Shown in pieces: positions 51,031 through 60,647 of a stretch of DNA of 64,000 nucleotides. Both the position numbers and the translations under genes were made by a program. The notes beneath the pieces were generated by a model. That model was not told the DNA's origin. It ran no database searches and saw nothing but the letters and a program-made list of their open reading frames with translations. The first letter of the stretch is position 1. Every line of letters begins with the position of its first letter. The stretch comes from Methanofollis liminatans DSM 4140 (GTDB lineage: Archaea; Halobacteriota; Methanomicrobia; Methanomicrobiales; Methanofollaceae): the NCBI RefSeq assembly GCF_000275865.1, contig NZ_CM001555.1, positions 310,001 through 374,000 of the forward strand. The letters are read 5' to 3'.

Positions 51031-52128
51031 TCAGCGCAGCGTCGCAACGTATTCCTCTATCGGCACCGCCTGTTCTTTGTAATGCCGAAAGAGCCGCTCG
51101 CCCCACCTCACCGCCCCCTCGGTCCTGCCGACCAGGTCGTGCACGGTGTCGTAGGTGCCGTCAGGGTTACAGAGTCCAAAGGAGAGGGCGCTGTCGGTGA
51201 CGGTGAGCCCGACCGTGACCGGGACGGTCGAGACATAGAGCCTGAAGGTGGGGAAGGCCGCGGGGTCTCTCCCCTTTTTTACGATTTCCTCCTCCCAGAG
51301 GGCGCCGGCAAGTTCAGGCGTGATCACCAATTCGATCTCTGCCCCGGCGACCGCCCGCTCCCAGATCGCCGCGGCGATCTGCGGCAGGGAATAGTTCGAG
51401 ACCCCGTGGAGCCATCCCGCCTCCCTGATGATCTCCAGGTAATACGCGAACCCCTGCTCCGCGCTCACCGGCTGGTCCACGACCAGCCCGGCATTGATAA
51501 GGTCTCCGATCTCTTTTATGGCGATTTCCGGGACGCCGCTTGTGGCATGGCTCTCGAAAAATTCGTTGAACCGGTCGATGGTGGCGATCGTCCTGCTGCA
51601 GCGGTCGAGGAAAGTGAGGTAGGCCCGGCCTTTCCCGGTCAGGGAGAAGGCACCGTCCGTCTCCGAGATATGGCCGTTGGAGCGCATCCACGCCAGGATC
51701 TCCGGGTCTGCACGTTCCGGGCATTCGAACGCCTCGATATAGGCGGGCAGGGTCAGGCGGCCGATATCGTCGAGCACACCCTCGGCGACGAGGGGCATAG
51801 GCGGGAGGGATGAGCCTGACCTGCCATAGAGCGTCTGAAAGAGCCTGGAGGCGCAGGCGAGGAGCCGGCCTGCCAGGAGTTCCCCGCTCCTGGTGAGACG
51901 GTAGCGCCCCCACTCATGGACGACGATCCCGCGCTGCCTGAGGTCGCGGAGGATCGGTTCGGTCTCGCCCCGCCGGCACCCGGTGATGACGGCGAGATGG
52001 GCCGGGGGCTGCGCGCCGCGCACGAGCGCCACAAGGATGCGGACCGTCGCCGGCGTGGTGTACAATCCGATCTGGCCGGGATCGATGCGGCAGTCTGACC
52101 TTTCGTGTGCGTACATCTGTTCTCCCAT
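51031..52128 (-). CDS. FilR1-type winged-helix regulator
   Basis: A 365-residue methanogen regulator. The N-terminal winged helix is TPATVRILVALVRGAQPPAHL, then ITGCRRGETEPILRDLRQRGIV. The middle to C-terminal part (about residues 130-350) matches the FilR1/DUF1724 ligand-like domain, for example LPQIAAAIWERAVAGAEIELVITPELAGALWEEEIVKKG. FilR regulators were described in Methanothrix filament control. It shares many blocks with the paralogue at 53055-54167, and both flank a peptidase-like gene in one operon. Confidence 0.9.
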   Translation of the reverse strand: MGEQMYAHERSDCRIDPGQIGLYTTPATVRILVALVRGAQPPAHLAVITGCRRGETEPILRDLRQRGIVVHEWGRYRLTRSGELLAGRLLACASRLFQTLYGRSGSSLPPMPLVAEGVLDDIGRLTLPAYIEAFECPERADPEILAWMRSNGHISETDGAFSLTGKGRAYLTFLDRCSRTIATIDRFNEFFESHATSGVPEIAIKEIGDLINAGLVVDQPVSAEQGFAYYLEIIREAGWLHGVSNYSLPQIAAAIWERAVAGAEIELVITPELAGALWEEEIVKKGRDPAAFPTFRLYVSTVPVTVGLTVTDSALSFGLCNPDGTYDTVHDLVGRTEGAVRWGERLFRHYKEQAVPIEEYVATLR

Positions 52129-52140
52129 GTATAGATCGGT

Positions 52141-53064
52141 TCAGACCCTCAATCTTTCTGCCGTCTCTGCCCCGGCGAGGAACTCCCTGACGAGACGGAG
52201 GTAGTCGGCGGTGTCCTCCAGGTGGTGCTCGTGCGACGCCCCTTCGAAGACGGCGATCTCCGATCCCGGCATCATGCGGTGGTAGTACGCCGTCGTCGCC
52301 GGGGTCGCCTCGTCGAACTCCCCGCAGGTGAAGAGGGCGGGGACCCCGATCTCGTGGAGGCGTTCGGCGCGCTCGAAGTCCCTGAGGCTGCCGGTGATGG
52401 TGAACTCGCTCGGCCCCCACATCTGCAGGTATATTTCGGTGTTCAGGCGCTCGAAGGACCGCGTCAGGCACGCCGGCCAGGGGTCGAGGCGGCAGAGGTG
52501 GCGGCGGTAATAGGCCATCATCGCCTCCCCGTAGGCGGGGTCGTCGTAGACGCCTGTCTCCTCGGCGCGGAGGACCGCCTGCCGGTGCTCCTCAGGGAGG
52601 TTCTGGAGGTAGCGCCGCCCGTCCGCTGCCCAGCGCGAGGCCGAGAGGCAGGGGGCGGAGAGCACCAGGCTCACCACCCCGGCCGGGCGGCGCGTGAGCA
52701 TGTATTCGACGGCAAGCATCGTCCCCCAGGACTGGCCGAGAATGTGGAGGCGATCGAGCCCGAGCGCCTCCCTGACGGCGACGAGTTCGTCGACGGAGCG
52801 CTCCAGCGTCCAGAGCGAGGGGTCGTCGGGCCGGTCGGAGTCGCCGCAGCCGAGCTGGTCGTAGAAGATCACCGGCCGCCCGCCCTCGAGGGCGGAGAGG
52901 GGTTCGAGGTAATCCCACGTGCACCCCGGGCCGCCGTGGAGGACGAGGAGGGGGATGCCGTTCTGGTCGGCATCGGCGATGCGGTACCTGACCCGCCCGC
53001 CAGGCACCGGTGCAAAACCCTCTGAAGGGATATCCATACCTTCCTTCTTGACGTTCACCGGCAT
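52141..53064 (-). CDS. proline iminopeptidase-like alpha/beta hydrolase (S33 family)
   Basis: A 307-residue hydrolase with the oxyanion motif LHGGPGCTWDYLEPL, the nucleophile elbow LGQSWGTMLAVEYML and the acid/His pair near GEFDEATP and GASHEHHLED. The cap region (residues about 140-220) resembles tricorn-interacting factor F1 and proline iminopeptidases that release N-terminal residues from short peptides. Its start lies 10 bp inside the preceding FilR1-like gene and its stop is 12 bp before the next one, so the three are an operon. Confidence 0.9.
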   Translation of the reverse strand: MPVNVKKEGMDIPSEGFAPVPGGRVRYRIADADQNGIPLLVLHGGPGCTWDYLEPLSALEGGRPVIFYDQLGCGDSDRPDDPSLWTLERSVDELVAVREALGLDRLHILGQSWGTMLAVEYMLTRRPAGVVSLVLSAPCLSASRWAADGRRYLQNLPEEHRQAVLRAEETGVYDDPAYGEAMMAYYRRHLCRLDPWPACLTRSFERLNTEIYLQMWGPSEFTITGSLRDFERAERLHEIGVPALFTCGEFDEATPATTAYYHRMMPGSEIAVFEGASHEHHLEDTADYLRLVREFLAGAETAERLRV

Positions 53065-54167
53065 GAACCTGTTGCCCGCACCGCGTCGGAAAAGAACTCC
53101 TCGATTGGGACCGACCGCTCCCGGTAATGCCTGAAGAGCCGTTCGCCCCAGGCGACCGCCTCGGGAGTGAAACAGAGGAGGTCGTGGATCCGATCGTAGG
53201 TTTTGCCGTCCCTGAGAAACAGTCCCAGGGAAAGGGCTTTGTCGGTGACGGTGAGCCCGACCTTCACCGGTATGGTGCAGACGTAGAACCTGAGGTTCGG
53301 GAAGTCGGCCGGGTTTCGTCCTTTCCTGACAATCTCTTCGTTCCAGAGTGTTTCCGCAAGGTCAGGCGTGATCACCAGTTCGATCTCTGCCCCGGCGGTC
53401 ACGCGCTCCCAGATCGTCTCGGCGATCTGCGGCAGGAACCAGGTCGAGACCCCGTGGAGGCGGTCCGCCTTCCTGATCACGTCGTAGAAATAGGCGAGTC
53501 CCTGCTCGAAGTTCACCGGGACGTCGCAGATCAGGTCGGCGCAGATCAGGTCGTCGATGGTGGCGAGGGCGGATTCGGGCATGCCGTCGAGGGAATGGAT
53601 CTGGAAGAAGGAGTTGAACCGCTCGATCACCTCGAAGGTCCTGATGCACCGTTCGATGGATTCGAGCATCTCCGCGCCCTCTGCGCTCAGGGACGCCGCC
53701 CCGTCGGTCACGGCAAAAAAGCCCCGTTCGGCGAGCCATGCCCTCGTTTCGTCTCTGCCCGATCCCGGATCCCTGAGCGCATGGATCGAGTCCGGGCGCG
53801 TGATCCCGATCAGGTCGTCCTGCACCTCCTCGAAGAGTGCGGGCATGGGCTGGAGGCCGTGCGCTCCCCTGCCGCAGCGTGTTCGGTGCAGGGTCCCGCA
53901 GAGGTTCCGGAGCCGCAGGGCGAGCAGTGCGCCGTTGTTGGTGAGGGTATAGCCGTTCTCGTCCTGATCCACGATCCAGCGGTAGCGCAGCTGCCTGAGC
54001 GCTTCCTCTGCGCCGCACCCGCCGCATCCGGGGATCAGGGAGAGTTTGCCTGCACTCTGCCGTCCTTCGCCGAGTGCAACAAGGAGGCGCAGGATCGTGG
54101 GGTGGCAGTAGAGCCTGATCAGATCGCTCTGTGCGCGGGCACTCTCCCATGAACTCTCTGGCTGCAC
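53055..54167 (-). CDS. FilR1-type winged-helix regulator (paralogue)
   Basis: A 370-residue paralogue of 51031-52128. It has an N-terminal winged helix (HPTILRLLVALGEGRQSAGKL), a Cys-containing turn (PGCGGCGAEEALRQL) and the same FilR1-like C-terminal blocks (FLPQIAETIWERVTAGAEIEL, VPIEEFF). The CGGCG turn is absent from the other copy and could bind a metal or sense redox. It is the first gene of the regulator-peptidase-regulator operon and overlaps the peptidase start by 10 bp. Confidence 0.9.
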   Translation of the reverse strand: MQPESSWESARAQSDLIRLYCHPTILRLLVALGEGRQSAGKLSLIPGCGGCGAEEALRQLRYRWIVDQDENGYTLTNNGALLALRLRNLCGTLHRTRCGRGAHGLQPMPALFEEVQDDLIGITRPDSIHALRDPGSGRDETRAWLAERGFFAVTDGAASLSAEGAEMLESIERCIRTFEVIERFNSFFQIHSLDGMPESALATIDDLICADLICDVPVNFEQGLAYFYDVIRKADRLHGVSTWFLPQIAETIWERVTAGAEIELVITPDLAETLWNEEIVRKGRNPADFPNLRFYVCTIPVKVGLTVTDKALSLGLFLRDGKTYDRIHDLLCFTPEAVAWGERLFRHYRERSVPIEEFFSDAVRATGSCR

Positions 54168-54225
54168 GATCTGTCTCTCCTGTGAGAATGGGGCGGGGTG
54201 GGTATTGAGTCCTCCTGTTCTTCGC

Positions 54226-54624
54226 CTACTCGAGGGCCGCCTTCACGTACGGCCGCGGCGAGAGCACGCAGCCGCAGAAGGCTTCCCGTTCCCCGACAGC
54301 GACGATCTGCGCCCTGACCGGGGTGTCGGCGAGGCTGCGCTCGAACCCGGGCTCGATGCTCTCCATGAAGGCGAAGAAGCGGCGGAGCTCGATGAACGGA
54401 CGGTCGGGCTCGGGGACGAACTCGAAATTCGCGAGGTCCCGCTCGATGGTGGAGGCGGCGGCCACCTCTTCGTCGAAGTAGATCCAGACCTCGACGTCGC
54501 CGCGCTCGCCGATCTCTTTGAGGGCGAGCAGGTCGACCGTCTCTCCGGCCCTGATCCCGAGGGCGGCGAAGCGCTCCTCCGTGTTCTCGCCGGGCACCTG
54601 CTGGAAGGGGGTGAATGTGTCCAT
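54226..54624 (-). CDS. 132-residue protein of unknown function after aconitase X
   Basis: An acidic protein starting MDTFTPFQQVPGENTEERF, with DVEVWIYFDEEVAAASTIERDL and a C-terminal GEREAFCGCVLSPRPYV. I recognise no family. Its position, 9 bp after the phosphomevalonate dehydratase large subunit gene, is where the small subunit (DUF126) might be expected, but the sequence lacks the features I associate with DUF126. It is the last gene of the HD-ubiX-ubiD-aconitase X operon. Confidence 0.75.
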   Translation of the reverse strand: MDTFTPFQQVPGENTEERFAALGIRAGETVDLLALKEIGERGDVEVWIYFDEEVAAASTIERDLANFEFVPEPDRPFIELRRFFAFMESIEPGFERSLADTPVRAQIVAVGEREAFCGCVLSPRPYVKAALE

Positions 54625-54633
54625 GTTCTTACC

Positions 54634-55797
54634 TCATGCCGTGGCGACGGCCACGCACTCCTCCATCGTCCCGATCCGCGCCACGGCCCCGCACATCGTG
54701 GGGACGTAGGCGAGGGCCTTGCCCGAGTTCACCATGATCGCATCGAAGCGGTCGAGGGCCGGCGAGACGACGACGCAGGTGTCGGCGTAGACCCGCGCCC
54801 CGCTCCGCTCGATCCGCTCGACGGCGGCGCGGTTCCCGGCGATCACGCCGCGGGCGGCGAAGACGAAGAAGGGTTTTTTCACCTTTTTTCCCTCGAGAAG
54901 ACCTGCGAGCGTCTCCATCTCCGCCGGGGAGAGGTGGGGGCAGCCGACGGCGATCGCGTCCACCTCGATCGAGGAGAAGACCTCCCTGACCTCGGCCATC
55001 CTGATCTCGACCGTCTCCGGGACTTCGGCCTTGAAGGTCGGGAGGCGGGATTCGGGGGTGATCCCGGCCACGTGGTAGAGGGCCACGGCCCCGGTCGCCG
55101 CCATCGCCGCCCCGAGGGCCTTGAGGTGGTCGCGGTTCGGCCTGATCCCGGAGAAGAGGGGGATGCGGTTGCCGACGATCTTCCCGGCCACGTAGCCGAG
55201 CGCCCCGTAATCGGCGGCGTCCTTTATGGCGGCCGGGTCGTCGACGGCGATCCCGATCGAGGGCTGGCGGTTCTTGAAGATGTGCAGCCCGTAATACGGC
55301 GTCCTGCCGACGATCGCCGCTGCAAGGGCACCGGGCCCTCCCTCGCGGTTCGTCCTCGCCCCGATGACCGAGTTCGCATAGGCGACCGCCGAGGACTCGG
55401 CCCAGGCGAGGTGCTCGCCGTAGTGCGTGTTCGAGAGGTAATAGGGGGTGCAGGTGCATTCGAGCCTGATCCCGAGGCGCTCGTAGGCGTCGATCACCGC
55501 CTCCTGCTTCCCGGCGAACTCCTCGGGCACGCCCATCTCGCGCCAGCGGTCGCGGTCCATGCCGATCGGGTTCAAGACCGTCGGCACGGCCACGCGGGCG
55601 TCGAGCCCCTGCAGCCACTCCAGCCCCCAGCGCCCGATCGTCTTGTACGAGGCGCCGCTCACCTGGGCGCTCGCGATTGGGACGAGCCGTTCGGCCCCGA
55701 AGACGGTGCCCAGACCGACGAGCAGCTCCATCATCTGCTGGCGGGTCTCCCCGAACTCGCCGTTTAAGATCTGCTGTTCTTCAGACTCAAGAAACAT
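54634..55797 (-). CDS. aconitase X large subunit (phosphomevalonate 5-dehydratase, archaeal mevalonate pathway)
   Basis: A 387-residue aconitase X catalytic-type protein: SAQVSGASYKTIGRWGLEWL, TVLNPIGMDRDRW, ECTCTPYYLSNTHYGEHLAWAESSAVAYANSVIGARTNREGG and VADAIAVGCPHLS-like SIEVDAIAVGCPHLSPAEM, with Cys in TCTPY and GCPH placed to bind a 4Fe-4S cluster. In the archaeal mevalonate pathway this enzyme dehydrates 5-phosphomevalonate to anhydromevalonate phosphate. Its ATG overlaps the ubiD stop (TGATG), and the ubiD product catalyses the next step, which strongly supports this role. The small subunit is not recognised nearby. Confidence 0.9.
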   Translation of the reverse strand: MFLESEEQQILNGEFGETRQQMMELLVGLGTVFGAERLVPIASAQVSGASYKTIGRWGLEWLQGLDARVAVPTVLNPIGMDRDRWREMGVPEEFAGKQEAVIDAYERLGIRLECTCTPYYLSNTHYGEHLAWAESSAVAYANSVIGARTNREGGPGALAAAIVGRTPYYGLHIFKNRQPSIGIAVDDPAAIKDAADYGALGYVAGKIVGNRIPLFSGIRPNRDHLKALGAAMAATGAVALYHVAGITPESRLPTFKAEVPETVEIRMAEVREVFSSIEVDAIAVGCPHLSPAEMETLAGLLEGKKVKKPFFVFAARGVIAGNRAAVERIERSGARVYADTCVVVSPALDRFDAIMVNSGKALAYVPTMCGAVARIGTMEECVAVATA

Positions 55798-57044
55798 CAG
55801 GCATCCCACCTGGCCCGCACGAACTTCTCTTCCTCGCCGAGCACCATCGTGGCATCGACCCCGATCTTCACGTTCGTCCCGTCCCCCTCGCGGCAGGGGT
55901 CCAGGGACGAGCCGCGCACCCCGGCGATCACCATCAGGTCGCGGTCTCCCCGCACCCGTGTTGCGATCGCATACTCCACGTCGCCCATGTCGAAGGGGTT
56001 GATGTCCTCGTCCACGACGACGACGTGCTTGAGGGAGGTATGGGCGGCAAACGCTGCCATGATGGCGTTTTTGCCGTCCCCTTGAGTGTTCTTCCTGATC
56101 TGGACGACGGCGTGGAGGTAGCCGCAGCCCCCGGTCGTCAACACGACGTTCCGGACGCTCGTCACCCCGGCGACCGCCTTGTAGATCCGCGGCTCGTACG
56201 GCACGCCCATCAGGAGTTTGTGCTCGTTGCCGCCCGGGAGGATGGAGTGGTAGATCGGGTCGGGTTTTGTGTGCATCCCGGTGAACTCGATCACCGGCTG
56301 GATCCGCTCGAAGTCGTAGGTGCCGGTGATGTCCACGAACGGCCCCTCCTCGGCCCGTTCGGTGCCGATGTAGCCTTCGAGGACGATCTCGGCGTCAGGG
56401 ACCAGGACCCCGTTTGCGCACTCCCAGACCGGGAGTTCGCCGCCCATCAGTTCGGCGGCGAAGGCGAGTTCCTTCCCCTCGGGGACGCGGGTGCACGAGG
56501 CGAAGGTGACGGCCGGGTGCGTCCCGATGACGACGGCGATGGGCAGGCGAACGCCTGCGGCGAGGGCCTCGCGGTGCATCACGTCGGTGTGCCGGCCCTC
56601 GACCAGGCGGGCGGCGACACGGTCGTTTCCTACGACCATCATCCGGTGGATGGAGGCGTTCTCCACCTCGCCGGAGCGGGAGAAGACGATTCCTGCCGTG
56701 ATATAGGGCCCGCCGTCCTTCGGGAAGAAGGTCATGATCGGGATCTCGGAGAGGTCGACCGGGTGCATCTCAAGGGTGCCCATCAGGTTCAGCCGCCCGC
56801 TGTACGAGGCATCGGCGAGGCGTTTCACCAGGTCTTTCTCCTCGGCCCCGAGCGCCGCCGCAAGGGCGGGCCTTCCCGCCGTGAGGTTCATTACGGCCGG
56901 TTTTCCCCCGCAGTCGCGGAAGAGGAGGATCCGGTCGGTCTTTGCCGCCATCTGCGCCGCTTCAAAGCGGGTGGAGACCGGTTCGACGATCTCGTCGACC
57001 AGCCCGCGCTCCCGCATCTCTTCAATGAACCTTCTCATCGTCAT
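55797..57044 (-). CDS. UbiD-family decarboxylase (probable anhydromevalonate phosphate decarboxylase)
   Basis: A 415-residue prenylated-FMN enzyme. UbiD blocks include NLMGTLEMHPVDLSEIPIMTFFPKDGGPYITAG, ASIHRMMVVGNDRVAARL and EGPFVDITGTYD, which holds the catalytic Glu region, then PILPGGNEHKLLMG-like SILPGGNEHKLLMGVPYEPRIY. Linkage to aconitase X and ubiX points to decarboxylation of trans-anhydromevalonate 5-phosphate to isopentenyl phosphate. Start 57044 or the ATG two codons later. The 3' end overlaps aconitase X and the start overlaps ubiX by 23 bp. Confidence 0.92.
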   Translation of the reverse strand: MTMRRFIEEMRERGLVDEIVEPVSTRFEAAQMAAKTDRILLFRDCGGKPAVMNLTAGRPALAAALGAEEKDLVKRLADASYSGRLNLMGTLEMHPVDLSEIPIMTFFPKDGGPYITAGIVFSRSGEVENASIHRMMVVGNDRVAARLVEGRHTDVMHREALAAGVRLPIAVVIGTHPAVTFASCTRVPEGKELAFAAELMGGELPVWECANGVLVPDAEIVLEGYIGTERAEEGPFVDITGTYDFERIQPVIEFTGMHTKPDPIYHSILPGGNEHKLLMGVPYEPRIYKAVAGVTSVRNVVLTTGGCGYLHAVVQIRKNTQGDGKNAIMAAFAAHTSLKHVVVVDEDINPFDMGDVEYAIATRVRGDRDLMVIAGVRGSSLDPCREGDGTNVKIGVDATMVLGEEEKFVRARWDA

Positions 57045-57591
57045 CGTATCCGCTCCATCGTTTTCCTATATCGTGTTCGACCCCGAGGTGGTCGAGGATC
57101 CGGGCGACGACCATGTCCACCAGGTCGTCGACCGTCTGCGGCCGCCCGTAGAAGGGCGGGCTCGCCACCATCACCGTCGCCCCCGCCTCGTCGGCGGCGA
57201 GCATGTTCTTGAGGTGCACCCGCGAGAGGGGCATCTCGCGCAGCACCAGGATGCACCGCCGCCGCTCCTTGAGGCAGACGTCGGCCGCCCTGGCGATGAG
57301 GGTGTCCGAGAGCCCGGTCGAGATCGAGGCGAGGCTCTTCATCGAGCACGGGACGACGGCCATCCCGTCGTACCTGAACGACCCGCTGGCGATCTCGGCG
57401 GCGAGGTTGCGGTTGTCCTCCTCGATCACCGGAAAGCCTGCGAGGCTCACGCCTTCGAAGGCGGCGATCTCCCGTGCGATATCAGAGACGACCAGGTGCA
57501 CCCGCGCCTGTGCGCTGAGCACCTCGACGAGACGGCGGGCGTAGACGATCCCGCTTGCGCCCGTCACCCCGATGACATATTCTTTCCCCAT
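57022..57591 (-). CDS. ubiX: UbiX-type flavin prenyltransferase
   Basis: A 189-residue enzyme that makes prenylated FMN, the cofactor of the adjacent UbiD. The N-terminus VIGVTGASGIVYARRLVEVL and the blocks VVPCSMKSLASISTGLSDTLIARAADVCLKERRRCILVLREMPLS and VASPPFYGRPQTVDDLVDMVVARILDHLG are diagnostic. I chose the ATG at 57591 (MGKEYVIG), which has GGGAGA just upstream; an ATG four codons earlier overlaps the stop of the HD gene and would also give coupling. Confidence 0.94.
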   Translation of the reverse strand: MGKEYVIGVTGASGIVYARRLVEVLSAQARVHLVVSDIAREIAAFEGVSLAGFPVIEEDNRNLAAEIASGSFRYDGMAVVPCSMKSLASISTGLSDTLIARAADVCLKERRRCILVLREMPLSRVHLKNMLAADEAGATVMVASPPFYGRPQTVDDLVDMVVARILDHLGVEHDIGKRWSGYDDDEKVH

Positions 57592-57599
57592 GTTCTCCC

Positions 57600-58802
57600 T
57601 CATATTGGCAGCCTGTACTGCTGCGTCGGTTTTTTGATGTGCAATATCTCGATCGCCGCTCGTTCGACCTCGCCCCGCTGGTCCGGGAGGGTGTAGATAC
57701 CGAGACGCCACTGCTCCCGCCGCGTCTCGTTCAGGGTCGCAAGCAGGGGCGAGACCTGTTCGAGCCCGACGAGGGCGTCCCGGTCGCGCACCCGCACCTC
57801 CATCGACATCTCGCTCGGGAAGGGCGGGATGTCGACGAGCACCGTCTCCTCCTCCACGCCGGCCTCCGCGGCGATCGCCGCCGCGATCCGCCGGCTCTCG
57901 GCGACGGTGGTCAGGCTCTGGACCGAGGCGGCGTTCACCTGGCCCCTCCCCACGTACACGGCCCGCTTGTAGAGGTCCCGGCCGTAGAGCCGCCGTGCGA
58001 GGGTGCGGGCGGTCGGGTCCGGAGAGGCGAGGAGGCGGGTGAAGAGGGCGGCGTCGTCCATCCCCATCAGGTCGTCGACGGCGTCCTCACCCCCTTCGAT
58101 ATGGGAGAGGAGGGCGAGGTGGAACATCGAGGTGGCGATCCTGGAGACGTGGTGGTAATAGACCACCGGGCGCATCAGGGTCCGGGCGATGAGCAGGGAC
58201 TCGGCGGCGTTGATCCCGCCCTGGTCCAGGGCGATCCTGGTCTCGGTCAGGACGGTGGAGCGGATCAGCCGTGCGGCGTCGACGATCCCGTACGGCACGC
58301 CGGTGTAATGGGCGTCCCGCAGGAGGTAGTCCATCCGGTCCACATCGAGATCGCCGTGGATGATCCCGGCGTAGCGGTGGTGCCCGTTGATGACGGCGGC
58401 GACCTCGTCCGGGTCGAGGCCGCAGCGGGCGATCAGGGTCGCCGTCCGCTCCTCGTGGAGGAGTCCCTCGACCTCCTGGTGCCCCTTCCCCAGCATCTCG
58501 ACCATGAAGGCCTCTGAGACATGGGAGAAGGGGCCGTGGCCGATGTCGTGGAGGAGGGCGGCCACGGTGACGAGGTCGGCGTCGCGGCGGTCGAGGCCGA
58601 GGTGGCGGCAGAGAAGGGAGGCGAGGTGCATCGTCCCGAGGCAGTGCTCGAATCTGGTATGGTTTGCGCCCGGATAGACGAGATGGGCGAACCCGAGCTG
58701 CCTGACGTGGCGGAGGCGCTGGAGGGGCGGGGAGTCCAGGAGGACGAGCGCCGCCTCTCCCACTTCCACGTCGCCGTGCACCGGGTCCTTGATGATTTTC
58801 AT
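57600..58802 (-). CDS. HD-domain phosphohydrolase (COG1078/SAMHD1-like)
   Basis: A 400-residue HD protein. The N-terminus [15 protein letters not shown], the first metal His in [13 protein letters not shown], the HD doublet in [15 protein letters not shown] and the later [20 protein letters not shown] are characteristic of COG1078 dNTP/NTP hydrolases related to SAMHD1. It heads the operon leading into ubiX, ubiD and aconitase X; a link to isoprenoid metabolism is not obvious. A TTTTAAC A/T-rich stretch between it and the divergent cofD provides promoters. Confidence 0.92.
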   Translation of the reverse strand: MKIIKDPVHGDVEVGEAALVLLDSPPLQRLRHVRQLGFAHLVYPGANHTRFEHCLGTMHLASLLCRHLGLDRRDADLVTVAALLHDIGHGPFSHVSEAFMVEMLGKGHQEVEGLLHEERTATLIARCGLDPDEVAAVINGHHRYAGIIHGDLDVDRMDYLLRDAHYTGVPYGIVDAARLIRSTVLTETRIALDQGGINAAESLLIARTLMRPVVYYHHVSRIATSMFHLALLSHIEGGEDAVDDLMGMDDAALFTRLLASPDPTARTLARRLYGRDLYKRAVYVGRGQVNAASVQSLTTVAESRRIAAAIAAEAGVEEETVLVDIPPFPSEMSMEVRVRDRDALVGLEQVSPLLATLNETRREQWRLGIYTLPDQRGEVERAAIEILHIKKPTQQYRLPI

Positions 58803-58852
58803 CGGGCTTTCAGTTAAAATTCTTCATGTATGCGCAATTAAACTATTCTCTT

Positions 58853-59770
58853 ATGCTTACTTTCCTTTCGGGCGGGACCGGCACACCCAAGCTCCTGCGG
58901 GGGATGCGCAACCTCGTAAACGACAACGAGATCGCCGTCGTCGTCAATACGGCCGAGGACATGTGGATCTCGGGCAACCACATGTCCCCTGACATCGACA
59001 CGGTGCTCTACCTCTTTGCGGGCCTGCTCAACACCGAGACCTGGTGGGGGATCCGGGGCGACACCTTTGCGACCCATCGCTTCCTCGAACAGTTCGGCGA
59101 GGGCGAGTTCATCGCCGTCGGGGACAAGGACCGGGCCGTGCACATCGCGCGTGCGCACCTGCTCTGGAACGGCGCCACCCTCACGGAGGCGACGGCGGCG
59201 ATTGCGAAAACCCTGGGCGTGGAGGCGCGGGTGCTCCCGATGACCGACGCCGAGGTGACGACCTACGTGGAGACCGACAGCGGACCGATGCACTTCCAGG
59301 AGTACTGGGTCGGCCACCGGGGCGAGGTGGACATCGGCGGCGTCGTCAGGATGGGGCAGGCGAACCCGCAGGCGACTCCCGAGGTGCTCGCGGCGATCCG
59401 GGGGGCGGACGCCGTTATACTTGGCCCGTCCAACCCGGTGACGAGCATCTCCCCGATCCTGGAGTGCAGGGGCGTGCGGGAGGCGTTGCAGGAGAAATTC
59501 GTCATCGCGATCTCGCCGTTCATCGGGGACAAACCGGTCTCCGGCCCGGCGGCCGCCCTGATGGAGGCGTGGGGGATGGAGCCCTCGTCCGCCGGGACCC
59601 ATGCGCTCTACAAGGACTTCGTCGACGTCTTTGTCCAGGACGTGCGGGACACCTGCGAGGTGCCGGGCAGCCTCCGCCTCGACACCCTGATGTCGAACGA
59701 GAAGAGGGCCGAGGCCCTCGGATGGGAACTGATGGCGATCGTCAGGAGCGTCCGGAAAAAGAGAGCCTGA
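58853..59770 (+). CDS. cofD: 2-phospho-L-lactate transferase CofD (coenzyme F420 biosynthesis)
   Basis: A 305-residue enzyme that joins the lactyl-phospho-guanosine donor to Fo to give F420-0. The N-terminus [15 protein letters not shown], the block [29 protein letters not shown] and [14 protein letters not shown] are diagnostic of CofD. The ATG at 58853 fits the family; upstream in-frame ATGs would overlap the promoter, whose GTTAAAATTC lies about 40 bp before. Its 3' end overlaps the convergent metallo-beta-lactamase gene by 29 bp. Confidence 0.96.
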   Translation: MLTFLSGGTGTPKLLRGMRNLVNDNEIAVVVNTAEDMWISGNHMSPDIDTVLYLFAGLLNTETWWGIRGDTFATHRFLEQFGEGEFIAVGDKDRAVHIARAHLLWNGATLTEATAAIAKTLGVEARVLPMTDAEVTTYVETDSGPMHFQEYWVGHRGEVDIGGVVRMGQANPQATPEVLAAIRGADAVILGPSNPVTSISPILECRGVREALQEKFVIAISPFIGDKPVSGPAAALMEAWGMEPSSAGTHALYKDFVDVFVQDVRDTCEVPGSLRLDTLMSNEKRAEALGWELMAIVRSVRKKRA

Positions 59771-60578
59771 GCCCGACGCCGGTCTCGCGGACGTTTGCCG
59801 CCCCGGCAAGGGCGATCGTGGCGGCAAAGCCGGTGCAGTGGCAGGGGTGGACGGCCCCGGCGTCGAGGCCGGCGAAGTAGCGGCAGGTCGCATCTATCTG
59901 TTCCTGTGCGGCGTCGAGGAGGTGGAACCCGCCGATGACGCAGGCGATCCTGCTCTCGCCGCAGACCTCTTTTGCACGGGCGATCGTCGAGCAGATGCCG
60001 GCGTGGGCGCACCCGGTGATCACCACCAGACCGTCTTTTGAGCAGTAGGCGAGGGCGGTGTCGTCGGGCACGGTGTCGGGTGCGCCGTTGCACTCCCCGC
60101 AGGCCCCCTGCCCCTCGAAGGGGAAGCGCCGCGGGATCTCGCCCAGGAAGACCAGGTCGTCGGTGATCCAGACGGGCTCGCGGGAGAGGAGCACCTCGCC
60201 CTGTCTCGCCAGGGTCTCCCTGTCCACCGGCATCCCGATCTCAGGGACGCCGCCCGCGGTGACGCTCCTGAAGATCGCCGGGTGGGCGAGGAAGGTCGGG
60301 CGGATCTGCTCCTGCCCCTCGATGACGGCACGGGCCCGGTGGGCGAGCAGGGGCATAAGGCCCCAGGTGTGGTCGAGGTGGGCGTGGGAGAAGGCGACGA
60401 CGTCGGTCCTGAGGAGGTCGATCCCCATCGCCATGGCGTTTCGCAGGAAGACGTCTGAGTAGCCGAGGTCGAAGAGGACCGTCGTCTCCCCGTCCCTGAT
60501 ATGGATGGATATTCCGGGCTCTCCAAGAAAATACCGGTCGGTGATGGTCACGTTATCGCAGAGGACGGTGAGGTCCAT
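59742..60578 (-). CDS. metallo-beta-lactamase-fold hydrolase (COG1237-like)
   Basis: A 278-residue MBL protein with [14 protein letters not shown] as the HxHxDH motif, a preceding strand [14 protein letters not shown] and late metal ligands [11 protein letters not shown] and HPCHCTGF. The order and the CHC region match COG1237 proteins annotated near pterin metabolism (dihydropterin-linked MBLs). The substrate is not known here. The start is MDLTVLCDN at 60578. It is a single gene convergent with cofD. Confidence 0.9.
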   Translation of the reverse strand: MDLTVLCDNVTITDRYFLGEPGISIHIRDGETTVLFDLGYSDVFLRNAMAMGIDLLRTDVVAFSHAHLDHTWGLMPLLAHRARAVIEGQEQIRPTFLAHPAIFRSVTAGGVPEIGMPVDRETLARQGEVLLSREPVWITDDLVFLGEIPRRFPFEGQGACGECNGAPDTVPDDTALAYCSKDGLVVITGCAHAGICSTIARAKEVCGESRIACVIGGFHLLDAAQEQIDATCRYFAGLDAGAVHPCHCTGFAATIALAGAANVRETGVGLRLSFSGRS

Positions 60579-60647
60579 GGGAAACCGTGGGCCGCGCCGC
60601 ATCTTAACCCTGCCGATGGGGTCAGGTTCATACGCTCAGGGGCCGAA

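Noticed and set aside
54226-54624. The 132-residue ORF as the small subunit (DUF126) of phosphomevalonate dehydratase
   Set aside because: Position fits, but I see none of the small-subunit blocks I would expect, so it is left as unknown.
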